64,000 nucleotides of DNA, from positions 310,001 through 374,000 of the forward strand of contig JAPDPX010000007.1 of NCBI GenBank assembly GCA_034506255.1, in the 5' to 3' direction. Source of the stretch: a candidate division KSB1 bacterium. GTDB lineage: Bacteria > Zhuqueibacterota > Zhuqueibacteria > Zhuqueibacterales > Zhuqueibacteraceae. Shown here in pieces: positions 1-9,076 of the stretch; position 1 is the first letter of the stretch, and each line of letters starts with the position of its first letter. Under the pieces are notes generated by a model that was given only the letters and a program-made list of their open reading frames with translations, ran no database searches and was not told the DNA's origin. The position numbers were made by a program, and so were the translations under genes.

Positions 1-2313
1 GACTTCCTGGAAGGCGTGATCCTCCATCGGATAGATCGCCACTTCCCAATTCTCCTTGCCCAATTCGATCAATCGTTGCACCAGGCGCACGGTGTCTTGA
101 AAATGGACGTTGACATCAACCATGCCGTGGCAGATCAACAGGGCGCCCTGCAAACCTTCGGCGAAGTGAATTGGTGAGCTGCGCCGATAGGCGAGCGTGT
201 CGGCGACGGGGATGTTGAGAATGTTGGCGGTGTAGCCGTGGTTGTAATGCGCCCAGTCGGTCACCGGACGCAGCGCGGCGCCGGCGGCGAAGGTTGCTGG
301 TGCGGTAAACATCGCCATCAGAGTGAGGAAGCCGCCATAACTGCCGCCGTAGATGCCCAGGCGCCCGGCCTCCATCCCCAGGTCTTTGACAAGATAGGCG
401 GCCCCATCAATCACGTCGTCCAGGTCCTTGCCGCCCATGTGACGATAGATGGCGGTGCGCCACTCGCGGCCATAGCCGGCGCTGGCACGATAATCCGGAT
501 CGAGCACGGTATAGCCCAAATCGGCGAGCAGGTTGTGAAACAGGTATTCGCGAAAATAGCTGGACCAGCCCTTATGCGCGTTTTGCAAGTAGCCGGCGCC
601 GTGCACGAAAATGACCGCGGCCCCGTTGGGATGCGCCGGCCGGTAAAGCCGGGCATGAACCTGGCGGCCGTCACGGGCGGGGTAGGTGATGAATTCCGGT
701 GTGCGCCAGGGATAGCGATTGAACGCTGCGCTGGGGGAAAAGGTCAGTCGCTGCGCCGTGGCGCCGGGTTGATTGGGCTGCAGAAAAAGCTCCCACGGTT
801 GCGACGCTGTTGAGAAGCGCACGGCCAGCATTTTTTCATCCGGAGAGAGCAGCACCTCATGATGGCCCGTCATCGCCGTCAGGCGTGTGCGTTGGCCGCC
901 GTTGAGCGGCATGGTGTAGAAATGGCGCTCGCCGGGATGGACTTCATTGCTGGTGAAATACCAGTTTTTCCGGTCGCGGGAGAGGAAGGGTGAATAAATT
1001 TCGAAAGGGCCCTGCGTGAGTGCCTGCCGCCGGCCGGTCTTGTAATGCACCGTGTAGAGATGGGAATAACCGGTGGCTTCCGAGCAAAACCAGATGCGTT
1101 CATGATCGGGCATCCAGCCGACCGCGCCGGCCGACCAGCGCCCCGGAATGCCCGGCCCGCCAATCCACGCCGCATCATATTGGTGGTCGAGCGGCCGCAG
1201 CGTGCCGGCGGGCAGCGACAACCCGGCGATCCAGCGATCCTTGTTGTCCATCGCAGTGACCACCACAAATGCGGCAGTGCCGGCGGCATTCCAAAACGGG
1301 CCATGCCACATCACCGGCCGGGGTTTGCGGTTTTTGGCCAAAGCAGAATCGGCGCTCGGCCGCGTGGTGAACTCGCGGATGGCGGTGATTTCAGGCAGGC
1401 TGTCAGGCTTCACCAGGCACAGCGTGTCCGCGGTGGTTTCCCAGAGGGCGAGATGATAGGTCGCCTGGGCCTCACCGACTTTTTCGCGCGTGCGAATCTC
1501 GCCGGTGAAGCCGGTTTCGGTGATGTAGTTCGGCACGATCGCCACCTCCTGATTTTTTGCCGGCTGTTGCAGCACGAGCGTGACGAAACGGCCATCGGGT
1601 GAAAGCTGAAGCTGTTGCGGGATGGCCTCACCGAGGTAAATGGTTTTGGGCCGCGCCAGGCCCGTCAGCCGGTTGCGCGCTTCGGCCTGTTCACGCCGCT
1701 CCTTGCGCGCGCGCAGCGTTTGCAGCAAACGCAGCTCCTGCGCTGCCAGATACTTTTGTGCCTCACTCTTCTGTTCTTTTTTCTCCGGCGCCGTGCCGGC
1801 GCGGAAATCCGTGAGCTGGGTGGTGCGGCCGGAGGCGATCTCCCAGGCGAAAAGGTTGCGATCGGCCACATAGATCACGGCATCTTCTTGAAAGGAGAAA
1901 CGCGGGGCGCTTTCCGTCGTGGTGGTGTTGGTCACCGCCAGAATGCGCCCGGCCGTGATATCGTGCAGAAAGATGTCCCCCTCGCGCTCGAAAACCTTGC
2001 GGGTGTAGCTGCGATTGTACACGCCCGTGGGCGAGGGCAAATGCCGGCAGGCTGCCGCCGGTACTTTCTCCGGCGTTCCGCCGGATCGGCTGACCTGATA
2101 AAGCGAATCCGCGGGGGCGCGCTCGGGATTCCACCAGAAGTAGAGCGTCTGCCCGTCCTCCGACCAAAAGGGCTGCTTGGGCCAGCCCTGCAGTCCGTGG
2201 GCCTCCTGCATGATCCAACTGACACTGAGAGGTGGCGGGGAAGTTGTGACTGTCTGCGCCGGGCAGTTGATCAGCCAGCAGATGATGAGCAAACAGATGC
2301 GCGAGCCGTGCAT
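1..2313 (-). CDS. S9 family prolyl oligopeptidase, C-terminus cut by window edge
   Basis: Exported serine peptidase of the prolyl oligopeptidase (S9) family, expected to cleave short peptides in the periplasm or at the cell surface. 771 codons are inside the window. The N-terminus is hydrophobic and ends at a possible lipobox Cys (Cys17). The next 480 or so residues have the WSEDGQ, FWNAAG and SPDEK patterns of a WD40-like propeller. The C-terminal alpha/beta hydrolase carries the nucleophile in GGSYGG (Ser658), Asp733 in HGMVDVNV and His766 in EDHAF, so the triad is complete. Only a few dozen residues should be missing. The ATG at 2313 was chosen because a signal sequence follows directly. 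It diverges from the gene at 2552. Confidence 0.93.
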   Translation of the reverse strand, partial: MHGSRICLLIICWLINCPAQTVTTSPPPLSVSWIMQEAHGLQGWPKQPFWSEDGQTLYFWWNPERAPADSLYQVSRSGGTPEKVPAAACRHLPSPTGVYNRSYTRKVFEREGDIFLHDITAGRILAVTNTTTTESAPRFSFQEDAVIYVADRNLFAWEIASGRTTQLTDFRAGTAPEKKEQKSEAQKYLAAQELRLLQTLRARKERREQAEARNRLTGLARPKTIYLGEAIPQQLQLSPDGRFVTLVLQQPAKNQEVAIVPNYITETGFTGEIRTREKVGEAQATYHLALWETTADTLCLVKPDSLPEITAIREFTTRPSADSALAKNRKPRPVMWHGPFWNAAGTAAFVVVTAMDNKDRWIAGLSLPAGTLRPLDHQYDAAWIGGPGIPGRWSAGAVGWMPDHERIWFCSEATGYSHLYTVHYKTGRRQALTQGPFEIYSPFLSRDRKNWYFTSNEVHPGERHFYTMPLNGGQRTRLTAMTGHHEVLLSPDEKMLAVRFSTASQPWELFLQPNQPGATAQRLTFSPSAAFNRYPWRTPEFITYPARDGRQVHARLYRPAHPNGAAVIFVHGAGYLQNAHKGWSSYFREYLFHNLLADLGYTVLDPDYRASAGYGREWRTAIYRHMGGKDLDDVIDGAAYLVKDLGMEAGRLGIYGGSYGGFLTLMAMFTAPATFAAGAALRPVTDWAHYNHGYTANILNIPVADTLAYRRSSPIHFAEGLQGALLICHGMVDVNVHFQDTVRLVQRLIELGKENWEVAIYPMEDHAFQEV

Positions 2314-2448
2314 CTTGTGCCTCCGAAAAATTTTTGTCTGGTGCCCTCGTGAGCGGGTCATGGTTTTGCCGGACTGGGTGGCAGGCGGCCGCAATGCGAA
2401 CCGGTGCAAACGCGAAGGTCACACCGTGAGCAGGTGTTGACAAACAGC

Positions 2449-2477
2449 TTGACAAGGGAAAGCGTGTTTTGTATCAT
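2449..2477 (+). promoter_or_regulatory. Sigma-70 type promoter upstream of the gene at 2552
   Basis: TTGACA at 2449-2454, a 17-base spacer and TATCAT at 2472-2477, pointing toward the start at 2552. A second TTGACA sits 12 bases upstream at 2437-2442. It is out of phase with this -10 box and may be a binding site or an alternative -35. Confidence 0.72.
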
Positions 2478-2551
2478 CTTGTGCAAAACGGCATTGAACC
2501 TTGCGAAAAAACACATCATTTGCAAGGCCGCCGTGACGAATCGGAGCGAGA

Positions 2552-4372
2552 ATGTCACGCAAGTTTCTCCCCGCCAAGATCATCGTCAACCGCGGCATCG
2601 AAGCACAAACATTTCACCATCCCCGCGCGCACCTGTTTCATCGCCTCAGCGTTGTCCTGGGCGTGCTCACGCTGGCGGGTTGGCTGGCGCTCACCCTTGC
2701 CTTTCCGCGGGTGTTGGCGGCGGTTTACACCAGTCTGCTGCCGGCCGGTGTGATCGTGTGGTTGATGCTGCGTCTGCGTTATGCCCGGCTGCAGACCGGT
2801 GCGGTGCGGGTCAGCGAGGAGAACTTCCCTGAAATCCATTACATCCACCATGCCGTGGCGCGCGCGCTGCCGGGCATCGCAGACTTTGCGATTTACGTTA
2901 CGGCGGAGGCGAGGCCTCCGCGCTGGCAGGCCACCGGCGGGCAGCGCGTGCTGGTGTTGAGCCAGGCGCAGGTGGCGGCAATGATCGGCCGGCCGCAGAT
3001 CGGCCAGTTGATCTGGCTCGTCAGCCGGATGCTGGCATTGCAGTGGCTGCGCCGGCAAAGCTGGCCAATCACCCGTTTGTTGGTGTTGGTGGCGCGCTGC
3101 AATCCCCTGAGCTGGGCGGTGGTCAACTATTACTGCAGTCTCACGCATCTGACGGCGGATCGCCTGGGGTTGGGCCTGGGCCTGTCCCTGATTGATGCGG
3201 TGGAGGCGATGAAGACAATGTGCGCTGGCGCCCTCGCTGGCCGTGTCAACTCCGGCCAAATCGAGCGCCAGCCTTTGGAACAACGCCACCGCCTTGCCGA
3301 GTGGTGCAACGCAATCCTGACGGCGCAGCCGGGCTTGCTGCGGCGGCTCGCTGAATTGGTGGCCTTCGGGTGCGAGCGTTTTCCGGATTTGTACGCGGAC
3401 CTCGAACTGCACCGCAAATATGAACGCGAGCTGCTGCCCAGCTTTCGCGAGATTCAGCAATTCTCCGAGGGCAAGGAGGAGGAACGCCGGCTGCAGCGCG
3501 AGATCGGCAACCTGGTGTATGATGCCATGAGCGTGCAGCCGCCGGCCGGCGAGGCCGACAGCATCAGCCGCGCCTTTTTGAAATTGCAGCGCAACCGCCA
3601 GGCTGCCACCGATCTGGAAAGCAAGATCAGCCGTTTGAATCTGGCCAAGCTGGCCTGGGAAAAAACCGTGGCCGCGATCGCCGCGGCGGAGCAGAAACGC
3701 GAAAATGCCACCCGCGCCCTGGAGACGCATTATCGCGAGCTCGGCCGCACGGCGTTCAAGTGCCTGCAGCCCCACCTCGGCACGGATGCCGTTCTGAAAC
3801 AAATTTTCGAGAAGGCGCTGCAGTATCAGGTCGTCATCAGCGATCGCGAAAACGAAATCGCCCGGCTGGAGGCGGCGAGCGGCAGCGTGCTGGACAAATC
3901 CAAACGGCAGATGGAAATCCTGGCACTGCGCACGCAAAACAGCACCGATGCCCGGCGCCTGCAAGCCGCCGCGGAAGCGGTGGGCGAAGAGTTCTGGAAG
4001 ACCTGTGCCGAACGCTACGAACATGATGATCTCGAGCCCATCAAGCTGCGCATTACCGGAGTAATTGCCGAGCTGGAGCGCCGCCGCCTCGAGCTGGAAA
4101 ATCTGCATCAGCAGAAACGGCAATATGAGCATGATCTGGAGAAAGAGGGACTGGAGTCCGCGGCGAGACCGGAGGTGGATGTGCCCTTTCTGATCGAGCA
4201 GCTCAAGAACGAAGCGCGTGCTGCCAATGCCCTGCGGCCGCGCCTGCTGGAGGAATTGGGCAAAGCCTACTGGCAAAATGAACCATCACCCGCGCCCGAA
4301 ATCGCCGGCCTGATCGAGCAATTGAACGATCTCAAAAAGCGCCTGCGCGATTTCGAACAAGACGAAGTCTGA
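2552..4372 (+). CDS. Membrane protein resembling an M48 peptidase without catalytic residues, with long coiled coil
   Basis: 606 residues. Two membrane segments lie near residues 32-52 and 54-75. The part that follows reads like M48 metallopeptidases: an IYVTAEARPPRWQATGG stretch, then VLVLSQAQV where M48 proteins have the strand before the HExxH helix, and later TADRLGL (201-207) like the conserved AD motif. HExxH itself is absent (IGQLIWLVSRM occupies the place) and the Glu usually three residues before the AD is His199. Residues of about 300-606 are charged, heptad-like coiled coil. The SD GGAG lies 5 bases before the ATG. The gene is 49 bases from the GH3 gene, so the two are probably co-transcribed. 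Function unknown; a scaffold or envelope-tethering role is a guess. Confidence 0.72.
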   Translation: MSRKFLPAKIIVNRGIEAQTFHHPRAHLFHRLSVVLGVLTLAGWLALTLAFPRVLAAVYTSLLPAGVIVWLMLRLRYARLQTGAVRVSEENFPEIHYIHHAVARALPGIADFAIYVTAEARPPRWQATGGQRVLVLSQAQVAAMIGRPQIGQLIWLVSRMLALQWLRRQSWPITRLLVLVARCNPLSWAVVNYYCSLTHLTADRLGLGLGLSLIDAVEAMKTMCAGALAGRVNSGQIERQPLEQRHRLAEWCNAILTAQPGLLRRLAELVAFGCERFPDLYADLELHRKYERELLPSFREIQQFSEGKEEERRLQREIGNLVYDAMSVQPPAGEADSISRAFLKLQRNRQAATDLESKISRLNLAKLAWEKTVAAIAAAEQKRENATRALETHYRELGRTAFKCLQPHLGTDAVLKQIFEKALQYQVVISDRENEIARLEAASGSVLDKSKRQMEILALRTQNSTDARRLQAAAEAVGEEFWKTCAERYEHDDLEPIKLRITGVIAELERRRLELENLHQQKRQYEHDLEKEGLESAARPEVDVPFLIEQLKNEARAANALRPRLLEELGKAYWQNEPSPAPEIAGLIEQLNDLKKRLRDFEQDEV

Positions 4373-4421
4373 TTCCTGCTGTCGCCCCGCCCAACCCAGC
4401 CCTCACCAACCAAGAGACCCC

Positions 4422-6131
4422 ATGAATTCGACCGGAAATGCCGCGCAATGGGTTGAGTCCACCCTCGCCCACATGAGTCTGGAGGAAAAAGTCGGACAGA
4501 TGTTGCTTGCCGACTTTGCCGCCGTCTTCACCAACCATGACCATGAGAATTGGCGGCGCATCGTCCGCCTGCTGCGCGAGTTGCACATCGGCGGCATCAT
4601 ACTCGCGGGTGGCGGCTTGCTGGAAGTGGCACTGATCACCAACGAACTGCAGCGGCTGGCCAGGGTGCCGCTGCTGGTAAATGCCGATATGGAAACCGGC
4701 GCGCTCTTTCCCTCTCCCTGGCGCCGGGCGCGCGGCCGCGCGCCGGATTTGCCGGCGTATCTCTCCGGCGGTGGCACGGAATTCCCGCGCATGATGGCCA
4801 TTGGCGCCACGCGCAGCACAGCGCTCGCCTACGAGATCGGCCGGCTCACCGGCCGGGAAGCGCGCGCCGCCGGCATCCATTGGACAAACTCGCCCGTGCT
4901 CGATCTCAGCAACAATCCGCGCAACCCGATCATCAACGTGCGCGCCTTCGGAGAAGAGCCCCAACTCGTCGCCCGTCTGGGTGTTGCCTACCTCTCCGGT
5001 TGCCAGGCTGCCGGGTTGATTGCCACCATGAAGCACTTTCCCGGCCAGGGCGATACCGACATGGATACGCATGTCACGCTGCCGGTATTGGATTTTGATG
5101 CCGCGCGCCTGCAGGCGGTCGAATTGATGCCGTTCAAAGCGGCGATCCAAGCCGGCGTGAAAGCGGCGATGACCGCACACATTGCCCTGCCCAGGATCGA
5201 TGCCACCTGCCGACCCGCAACGCTGTCGCCCCCCATCGTGACCGGCCTGCTGCGACAACAGTTGCGATTTGAAGGATTGGTCGTGAGCGATGCCCTGACG
5301 ATGCAGGGTATCAGCGATTACTATTCGGCCGGGGAGGCGGCGCTACTCGCCGCACAAGCGGGCGTGGACATGCTGTTGATTCCGGCAGATATTGACGCCG
5401 CCCATCGCCGGCTGGTGCAGGCAGTGCAACACGGAGAATTGCCGCTCACACAGGTCGAAAGCGCGGCCCGGCGTGTGCTGGCCGCCAAGGCCGGCCTGGG
5501 TTTGCATCTGCAGCGCACGGTCGCGATTGAAGAGCTGGCGGAGGTGGTGCAAACCCGTGCGGCGCAGGAGCTGGCGCAACAAGCAGCAAGCGCCGCCATC
5601 ACTTTGCTGGAGGATGATGCCCGGATTCTGCCGCTGCGCACCCATCCCTCCCTGAAGTTGGCGGTGGGCGTGGTGTCCAACTCTGCGCTGGCAACGGAGG
5701 GCGAATATCTCAACAGCCGGCTGGCAGCAGCCGGCCACGTGGTGGACACCTTTCGTTTGTCCGCTGAAATGAGTGAAGCCAGGCTGGCGCAAGCGCTCAC
5801 CGCCTGCCGGCAGGCGGAGGTGGTGGTGTTTGAGGCCTTTCTCACCATGGGAGCCTGGAAGGGCGAGCTGCAATTGCCGCCGCAGGCGCATCAATTCTTG
5901 CAGGCGGCGCGCGACGGGCAAAAACCGGTGATTGCCCTCTCTTTGGGTGATCCTTACATGTTCGCACATCTCCCCCCAATGGCTGCCAGCCTGTGTGCCT
6001 ACGGCGGCAGCCAATTGATGGAGGGCGCCATGGCGCGGGCTCTGTTGGGCGAAGCAGCCATCACCGGCAAACTGCCGGTGACCATTCCCGGCCGGTTTGG
6101 CTTCGGCCACGGCCTGGAACGGCACTGGTAG
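4422..6131 (+). CDS. Glycoside hydrolase family 3, beta-N-acetylhexosaminidase (NagZ-like)
   Basis: Expected to release terminal beta-linked N-acetylhexosamine, for example from peptidoglycan fragments. It starts directly with the GH3 fold (MSLEEKVGQMLLADF). The NagZ loop KHFPGQGDTDMDTH spans residues 204-217: the Asp-x-His dyad (Asp215, His217) that replaces a classical acid/base is present, while the usual His in PGHG is Gln209. The nucleophile is Asp290 in VVSDALTM. Residues of about 390-569 form the second alpha/beta domain, so it is longer than minimal NagZ. No signal peptide is visible, so it is probably cytoplasmic and could act in cell-wall recycling. It lies downstream of the pseudo-peptidase at 2552. 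Confidence 0.92.
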   Translation: MNSTGNAAQWVESTLAHMSLEEKVGQMLLADFAAVFTNHDHENWRRIVRLLRELHIGGIILAGGGLLEVALITNELQRLARVPLLVNADMETGALFPSPWRRARGRAPDLPAYLSGGGTEFPRMMAIGATRSTALAYEIGRLTGREARAAGIHWTNSPVLDLSNNPRNPIINVRAFGEEPQLVARLGVAYLSGCQAAGLIATMKHFPGQGDTDMDTHVTLPVLDFDAARLQAVELMPFKAAIQAGVKAAMTAHIALPRIDATCRPATLSPPIVTGLLRQQLRFEGLVVSDALTMQGISDYYSAGEAALLAAQAGVDMLLIPADIDAAHRRLVQAVQHGELPLTQVESAARRVLAAKAGLGLHLQRTVAIEELAEVVQTRAAQELAQQAASAAITLLEDDARILPLRTHPSLKLAVGVVSNSALATEGEYLNSRLAAAGHVVDTFRLSAEMSEARLAQALTACRQAEVVVFEAFLTMGAWKGELQLPPQAHQFLQAARDGQKPVIALSLGDPYMFAHLPPMAASLCAYGGSQLMEGAMARALLGEAAITGKLPVTIPGRFGFGHGLERHW

Positions 6132-6610
6132 CCGCTGGTTGTGATGATCGGCTGCCGGGGTCAACCTGGCAGAACCGGCAAACGACGGTGCCGAAAAGAT
6201 TTCCGATTCCCCCTATCGTTCCGCCAATCAATGCACGTTTCAGGTTTCCCGCCCCGTCACCGCCCTGGGGCAAGGTGAGGTATCACGAGGAACCGGGTGC
6301 GAGCGGCACCGGGGCGTTGCTCTCCCCCCCCATGCCTGCCTGATCGCGGAGAATTTGAACCGAACAGTCGCCGCGGCGTTAATCGGCAGCGATGTCCACG
6401 CCGATTGTGACCTTTCCGCAACGGTTGCAAAATTTCTGCAACGTGGGGCTCTGCGAACCAGGCGGTTGGACGATAAAAATAGGCAACAGAGCAGGAAAAA
6501 TTTGGATTTCAGTCGTGGTTTCAATATTTTCGGCACTTCAACGAAGTGGATGCTGTTCATGCCCATGCGCAACGCAGTGATGACAGGAAAAAGGCGGTAA
6601 GGAGATCAAC
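6132..6610. other. Intergenic region before the transglycosylase gene
   Basis: 479 bases without a convincing gene. It holds a small inverted repeat (GTTGCA at 6424-6429, TGCAAC at 6437-6442), an AT-richer stretch at 6470-6545 where a promoter could sit, and the Shine-Dalgarno TAAGGAG at 6598-6604. Confidence 0.5.
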
Positions 6611-8836
6611 TTGTTGAGGGGTCGCATGCTGAAAACAGGATTGACCATCGCATTGCTGTGGTTGGGAGTCTGGCTGGATGCCCCGCAGGCACAATCCAAC
6701 GAAACTGCACACCTTTTTCCGATGCCGGAAGAGATTCGGAATAATGTCGAATTCTGGAAAAAGGTTTATGCCGTTTATCCGACAAACCAGGTGCTGATAC
6801 ACGACATCAACGATCTTTCCATCATCTATGAGATCGTCGATATCGACAACAGCCAGGGTGAATATGCCTACCGCCAGGAGTGGCGCAAAATCGAGGCGAT
6901 CAAGGACGAATACAGAAGTATTCTCACTGCCCTGGCTGATCGGCGGTTGGACCTCACCAATCCCGGTGCGCGCGCGAAACGGGTGCTGGAAATTTATGGC
7001 GCAGAGGCGGACCCCGAGCGCTTGCGCACGGCTGCCAATTCCATTCGCGGCCAGCTCGGCCTGAAGGATCGCTTTCTGCTCGGCATGCAACGTTCCGGGT
7101 TGTATCTGGATTTCATCGAAAAGATTTTGGCGGAACACGGCCTGCCGCGCGAGCTGGCAGTGCTGCCGCACGTTGAGTCTTCCTTCAATTACAAAGCCTA
7201 CTCCAAAGTCGGTGCCGCCGGCCTGTGGCAATTCACCCGTTACACCGGCCGGCTGTTCATGAGGATCGACTATGACATCGACGAGCGTCTCGATCCGCTG
7301 CGCGCCACCGAGGCGGCGGCCAAATTGCTCAAACTCAATTACAGCGAGCTGGGGTCGTGGCCGCTGGCCATCACGGCCTACAATCACGGCTTGCAGGGCA
7401 TGAAACGCGCCAAGGCACAATTTGGCACGGATTTCGGCAGGATTTACACCAGCTATCAAAGCCGCAGCTTCGGTTTTGCCTCGCGAAATTTCTACGCAGA
7501 ATTTCTGGCGGCCCTGGAGGTGGTCAAGAATGCCAAAACCTACTTCGGGCCAATCGACTATCACGTGCCCGCCGAATTCGTGGAGATCGAACTGGATCGC
7601 TTCGTTACGGTGAGGGACATTCTCAAGATCTACAACGTGACGCTGGAGGAGTTTGCCGAGTTGAACTCCGGCTTGCGGCCGCCGGTGTTGAACTCGCAAC
7701 GCCGCATTCCGCGCGGCTACAAGCTGCGACTGCCCGACCGCCTCGGCACAGATGCCACCCTGCTGGCCGCCAAAATCAATCCCAATGCCACCTATGATTC
7801 CCAGGTGGAATCAGAGTGGTATCGGGTGCAGAAGGGCGACAACCTTTATGCCATTGCGCGAAAATTCAATACCACCCCGCAACTGCTGGCGGAAAGCAAC
7901 AATCTGAGCTTGCGCAGCAAACTTGCCGTGGGACTGGTTTTGCGGATTCCCGAGGGCAAAGCCCCTGCGGCGGCGCCGGCGGTGGCAACCGCTCCTCCCG
8001 CTGCGGAACCGGCCGTGATGGCGCATGCGGAGAGCAAGATGCCGCCCCCTGTCATTCCGCCTCCTCCCCCGGCGGCGGTTGCGGACCAAAAGACAGCGAG
8101 CAAAGCCGCGCCTGCCACACTTGCCGAACCGACGCTGGCAGCTGACAACAACCGCACTCTGGCAGATGGGGCCCTGATCAAGAATGCGATCGATACCAGA
8201 ATCGAGCTGACGCCCGAAGCGATTCGCCAGTCCTATGCCGTGCAACGCGCTGATTTACCCCGCGCCGAACGCGAGTCGATCGTGACCTATGAAAGTGAAG
8301 CAAGCGCGTCAAAACCGGTGGAGGTGGCGGCGGTCACGCTGCCTGCACCGGTGCGCAACGAGACCATGACCAGGTCGATTCCCCCGCGCTTGCGCACCTC
8401 CAAAGATTCCCTGTGGATCAAAGTCGAGCCGGAGGAGACGCTCGGCCATTACGCCACCTGGCTGGAGATTCCGACGCAGCGGCTGCGGGCGCTCAACGGT
8501 TTGCGCTACAGTGAAGACATTCGCATCGGCCAGCGGATTCGGCTGTCCTATGCCCGCGTATCGGCCACGGAGTTCGAGCGCCGGCGCAATGAATATCACC
8601 GCAGCATCGAGGAAGATTTTTTCTCGACCTACAAAGTTGACAGTGTGCAGACACACCGTCTGAAACGCGGCGAAACCATCTGGAAGATTTGCAACGAGAT
8701 TTATCAGGTGCCGGTCTGGCTGGTGGCGATGTACAATCCCGACCTCGATCTTTACAATCTCAATCTGAACGATGAGTTGAAAATTCCGTCGGTGGTGAGC
8801 ATCAATCCGGCAGCCACCCCGCCGATTCAGGAATAA
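6611..8836 (+). CDS. mltD: Membrane-bound lytic transglycosylase D-like, multiple LysM-type modules
   Basis: Secreted murein-cleaving enzyme that cuts between MurNAc and GlcNAc to form anhydro-MurNAc ends. A signal peptide (LTIALLWLGVWL, cleavage after APQAQS) is followed by the SLT domain: catalytic Glu189 in PHVESSFN, then GAAGLWQFT and AITAYNHG. LysM-like repeats follow near residues 330-375, 403-447 (VQKGDNLYAIA), 600-650 and 682-726 (RGETIWKIC), separated by a Pro/Ala-rich linker at about 448-500. The TTG at 6611 is taken as start because TAAGGAG ends 6 bases before it; the ATG at 6626 is too far from that site. At 741 residues it is longer than E. coli MltD because of the linker and extra LysM copies. 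A hairpin terminator follows. Confidence 0.93.
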   Translation: MLRGRMLKTGLTIALLWLGVWLDAPQAQSNETAHLFPMPEEIRNNVEFWKKVYAVYPTNQVLIHDINDLSIIYEIVDIDNSQGEYAYRQEWRKIEAIKDEYRSILTALADRRLDLTNPGARAKRVLEIYGAEADPERLRTAANSIRGQLGLKDRFLLGMQRSGLYLDFIEKILAEHGLPRELAVLPHVESSFNYKAYSKVGAAGLWQFTRYTGRLFMRIDYDIDERLDPLRATEAAAKLLKLNYSELGSWPLAITAYNHGLQGMKRAKAQFGTDFGRIYTSYQSRSFGFASRNFYAEFLAALEVVKNAKTYFGPIDYHVPAEFVEIELDRFVTVRDILKIYNVTLEEFAELNSGLRPPVLNSQRRIPRGYKLRLPDRLGTDATLLAAKINPNATYDSQVESEWYRVQKGDNLYAIARKFNTTPQLLAESNNLSLRSKLAVGLVLRIPEGKAPAAAPAVATAPPAAEPAVMAHAESKMPPPVIPPPPPAAVADQKTASKAAPATLAEPTLAADNNRTLADGALIKNAIDTRIELTPEAIRQSYAVQRADLPRAERESIVTYESEASASKPVEVAAVTLPAPVRNETMTRSIPPRLRTSKDSLWIKVEPEETLGHYATWLEIPTQRLRALNGLRYSEDIRIGQRIRLSYARVSATEFERRRNEYHRSIEEDFFSTYKVDSVQTHRLKRGETIWKICNEIYQVPVWLVAMYNPDLDLYNLNLNDELKIPSVVSINPAATPPIQE

Positions 8837-8855
8837 CCAGGATTCTCAATCATCC

Positions 8856-8915
8856 AAACAGCAACGGCCCGCGTGATTTCCCTTGCCGCTGGCATCACGG
8901 GGCCGTTGCTGTTTT
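8856..8915. terminator. Strong bidirectional rho-independent terminator
   Basis: A 20-21 bp stem: AACAGCAACGGCCCGCGTGAT at 8856-8876 pairs with ATCACGGGGCCGTTGCTGTT at 8894-8913 with one unpaired base. It is followed by TTTT and preceded by AAA on the other side. It separates converging genes (6611 + and 9077 -) and can serve both. Confidence 0.9.
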
Positions 8916-9076
8916 CTGTCCGTGCCGCGCTGGCCGGTTTGGGCCCGCCAACTCCCGAGGCCATCGCTGCACTGCTTTGTTGAGTTTCAGGTGTATCGCC
9001 GCAGGGCCGGCACCGGCCGGCAGTTGTCGCGGTGCCGGCAATTTTTCTCCGGCATTTTCTTTCAGGCCCGATGGCC

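Noticed and set aside
2555..4276. Long open frame on the minus strand opposite the membrane protein
   Set aside because: It mirrors the high-GC codon bias of the plus-strand gene, has no domain, and gives a low-complexity His/Gln/Arg-rich protein.
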